From positions 310,001-374,000 of the forward strand of contig CAJXTB010000002.1 of the NCBI GenBank assembly GCA_913061235.1: a stretch of DNA of 64,000 bases, in the 5' to 3' direction. Origin of the DNA: an uncultured Pseudomonadota bacterium (GTDB lineage: Bacteria; Myxococcota_A; UBA796; GCA-2862545). Made by a program: the position numbers and the translations under genes. The stretch's first letter is position 1. Each line of letters begins with the position of its first letter. Shown here in pieces: positions 62,520 through 64,000 of this stretch. Under the pieces are notes generated by a model. It worked only from the letters and a program-made list of their open reading frames with translations. It made no database searches and was not told the DNA's origin.

Positions 62520-64000
62520 ATGGTCACCGCACTCATCGTCTTTTTAGCGTCCGTTGCTACTGCTCAGGTCCCATCGGACGTGATGCTTGTGGCCGGCGAC
62601 CCGGACTCTGTGAGCGGCTACTTGGATACTGGAGCGGCATGGGTCAGTACACCGTGGCTCAACGGAACCGGCCCCGCTTTGGCGTCGTTTACGGACATCA
62701 TCGTGGACTCGGCGGATGACAGCTATGCCAGCTTCTCTGGTTCGCTCGACGTGTGGCACTACGACACCGCAACGACCGCTTGGGTTTCGGTAGCCACGAT
62801 TCCAGGCTTGGTCGCCACCCACAGCATCGTGAGCGTGGAGAAGATCTGGGATGACCACCTCATGGTCGTCGAAGCCACGTCGCGAAAGGTGTACGAGGTG
62901 GACCCTGTTCTTGGGACCGTCTCCACGTTGGCCACATTGAGCACCGTCAATGGCGCTGCCGACACCATTACCAACTACCAGTTGATCGGCGTAAACGGTC
63001 ACGCGACGGTCGGTAGTGTCAGCACCTTTTCCCTCGTTGAGTTCAACTTCGCGACGGACATCGAGACCGTGCTGCACACCCTGCCAGGTGTCCCCACAGC
63101 ACTGCACAACTTCAAGAGGCCACGGCGCCAGCGGTTCATCGCGATTGAAGGTAGTCCGAACGACACTTTGTACGCCTACGAAGACTCGACAGTGCTGTGG
63201 TCATCGGTCTTGTCTGGGAACGTAGTCGACCTTGACCAGGCTTGGGATGGGGCGCTGTGGGGCTTGTACGACGACGGCACTGTCTGGCGTATTGATGGCC
63301 TCGATGGCGGTGAAGTAGGGGCTACGGCGCTCATTGCATCGGGACTGCCTGCCAATGCATCAACGCTGTTCTCTGGAGCGCTCACTGGAACGGACGCATG
63401 TCGGGACAATCCACATCGCTTCGTCGCGGCTGCGTGTGGCTGCGACTACGTGGAGATCGACATTGCACCCTCTGGGCTCGCATGTCGGCACTGGACGGCG
63501 AGCATCGGTACCGGCGTGACATTCGCAGGTGGCGTGACGGTCGAGTCTGGAGCTACCATCGGGGACAGTGTGACGTTCGGAACTGGCGTCCTGGTCGCGT
63601 CCAATGCAAGCGTCGGAAACAACGCAACTCTGGGAGACGACGTCATTGTCAGCCGCTCCTCCGTGCTTGGCGCGAGCGTGGTCCTCGGAGATGACGTCAT
63701 TCTCGGACGGGAGAGTGAGGTCACCGCGGGTACCGTTGAGGCCTCTGGGGTGCTCGGGGCTGGCAGTCGGTTCGACGCCGGAACGCTCGGCAACGGGGCG
63801 ATTCTTGGACCCGCCGTTCAGCTTGATGGCACCTGGCTTGTGGGCACATCGGGCACCGGGAGCCTGCCAGTGTTCGGCCGGGAAGTTCATCTGCTTGGCG
63901 GCGGTACAGTAGAGCGCGGTGTGGTGGTTGGACCTGGGGTGACGTCGACCGGTACGCTGTCATTGCAAGCGGGTAGTCGAGTTCGAAAGGATGTTGCGTT
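62520..64000 (+). CDS. Secreted propeller plus hexapeptide-repeat protein (3' end outside window)
   Basis: An open reading frame of at least 493 codons that runs off the window without a stop. GGGGAG lies before the ATG at 62520, and a signal peptide follows ('MVTALIVFLASVATAQ'). Residues 20-300 have propeller-like beta blades with acidic turns and aromatic strands ('DGALWGLYDDGTVWRIDGL'). After a Cys-containing spacer ('AACGCDYVEI'), residues from about 325 consist of short repeats of the [VI]-G-x-x-[VA]-x type ('ESGATIGDSVTFGTGV'). These match left-handed beta-helix hexapeptide repeats, normally found in cytoplasmic acyltransferases. Likely a surface or matrix protein. Confidence 0.85.
   Translation, partial: MVTALIVFLASVATAQVPSDVMLVAGDPDSVSGYLDTGAAWVSTPWLNGTGPALASFTDIIVDSADDSYASFSGSLDVWHYDTATTAWVSVATIPGLVATHSIVSVEKIWDDHLMVVEATSRKVYEVDPVLGTVSTLATLSTVNGAADTITNYQLIGVNGHATVGSVSTFSLVEFNFATDIETVLHTLPGVPTALHNFKRPRRQRFIAIEGSPNDTLYAYEDSTVLWSSVLSGNVVDLDQAWDGALWGLYDDGTVWRIDGLDGGEVGATALIASGLPANASTLFSGALTGTDACRDNPHRFVAAACGCDYVEIDIAPSGLACRHWTASIGTGVTFAGGVTVESGATIGDSVTFGTGVLVASNASVGNNATLGDDVIVSRSSVLGASVVLGDDVILGRESEVTAGTVEASGVLGAGSRFDAGTLGNGAILGPAVQLDGTWLVGTSGTGSLPVFGREVHLLGGGTVERGVVVGPGVTSTGTLSLQAGSRVRKDVA

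Overview
The window (64 kb, GC-rich, no gap longer than about 250 bases) reads as ordinary chromosome of a diderm bacterium. Envelope genes show this: YajC-SecD-SecF, an Mla/MCE lipid transporter, lipobox-bearing lipoproteins, a UB2H-type PBP1b and a tail-specific protease. Expanded Hsp70s, TPR- and WD40-rich proteins, a GH57 glucanotransferase-like protein, plant-type GshA and many small lipoproteins without clear relatives suggest Myxococcota or a related deltaproteobacterial lineage. That placement is an inference from gene content. I see no prophage, transposase, CRISPR array or rRNA.

Layout. 0-5 kb: HEAT/TPR protein, lipoprotein, then queA-tgt for tRNA queuosine. 5-9 kb: yajC-secD-secF, with SecD carrying an apparent second P1 periplasmic domain. 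9-17.5 kb: PEGA-like secreted protein, PIN-PhoH ATPase, rRNA 2'-O-methyltransferase, gshA with a small basic partner, thioredoxin-like and propeller lipoproteins, and an ECF sigma/FecR-like pair. 17.5-25 kb: transketolase, receiver-PAS protein, and a WD40/PBP1b pair. 25-32.7 kb: ROK kinase plus a GH57 protein lacking both catalytic residues; greA followed by an intact but motif-dead RecG paralogue and a coupled SRPBCC-like protein; alpha/beta hydrolase.

32.7-39.2 kb is the most unusual block. It is a five-gene minus-strand operon encoding an Hsp70 whose lid is replaced by a von Willebrand A domain, GrpE, a second lidless Hsp70, a membrane-anchored protein with a J-like but HPD-less N-terminus, and a TPR-zincin metallopeptidase. 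A near-consensus promoter and a 5'UTR hairpin precede it, and a tRNA-Ala(CGC) with its own terminator lies downstream. I propose it as an accessory Hsp70 system.

39-49 kb: maf-UDG, an Mla/MCE locus with two different MlaE permeases, a WalJ-like hydrolase, and a tightly packed pfkA-folE-radical SAM-phosphoesterase operon. 49-64 kb: sulfatase-like TPR lipoprotein, SSS symporter, DUF427 protein, Prc protease with a barrel-like protein, a run of small lipoproteins including a tandem Cys-rich pair, a MazG/Tim44-like/TPM operon, an acetyltransferase, and the 5' part of a secreted propeller-plus-hexapeptide-repeat protein that runs off the window.

A recurrent theme is paralogues of well-known enzymes that keep their fold signatures but have lost catalytic motifs: RecG, GH57, a sulfatase, a phosphoesterase and a J-domain. 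All functional statements come from reading the translated sequence; no database search was run.
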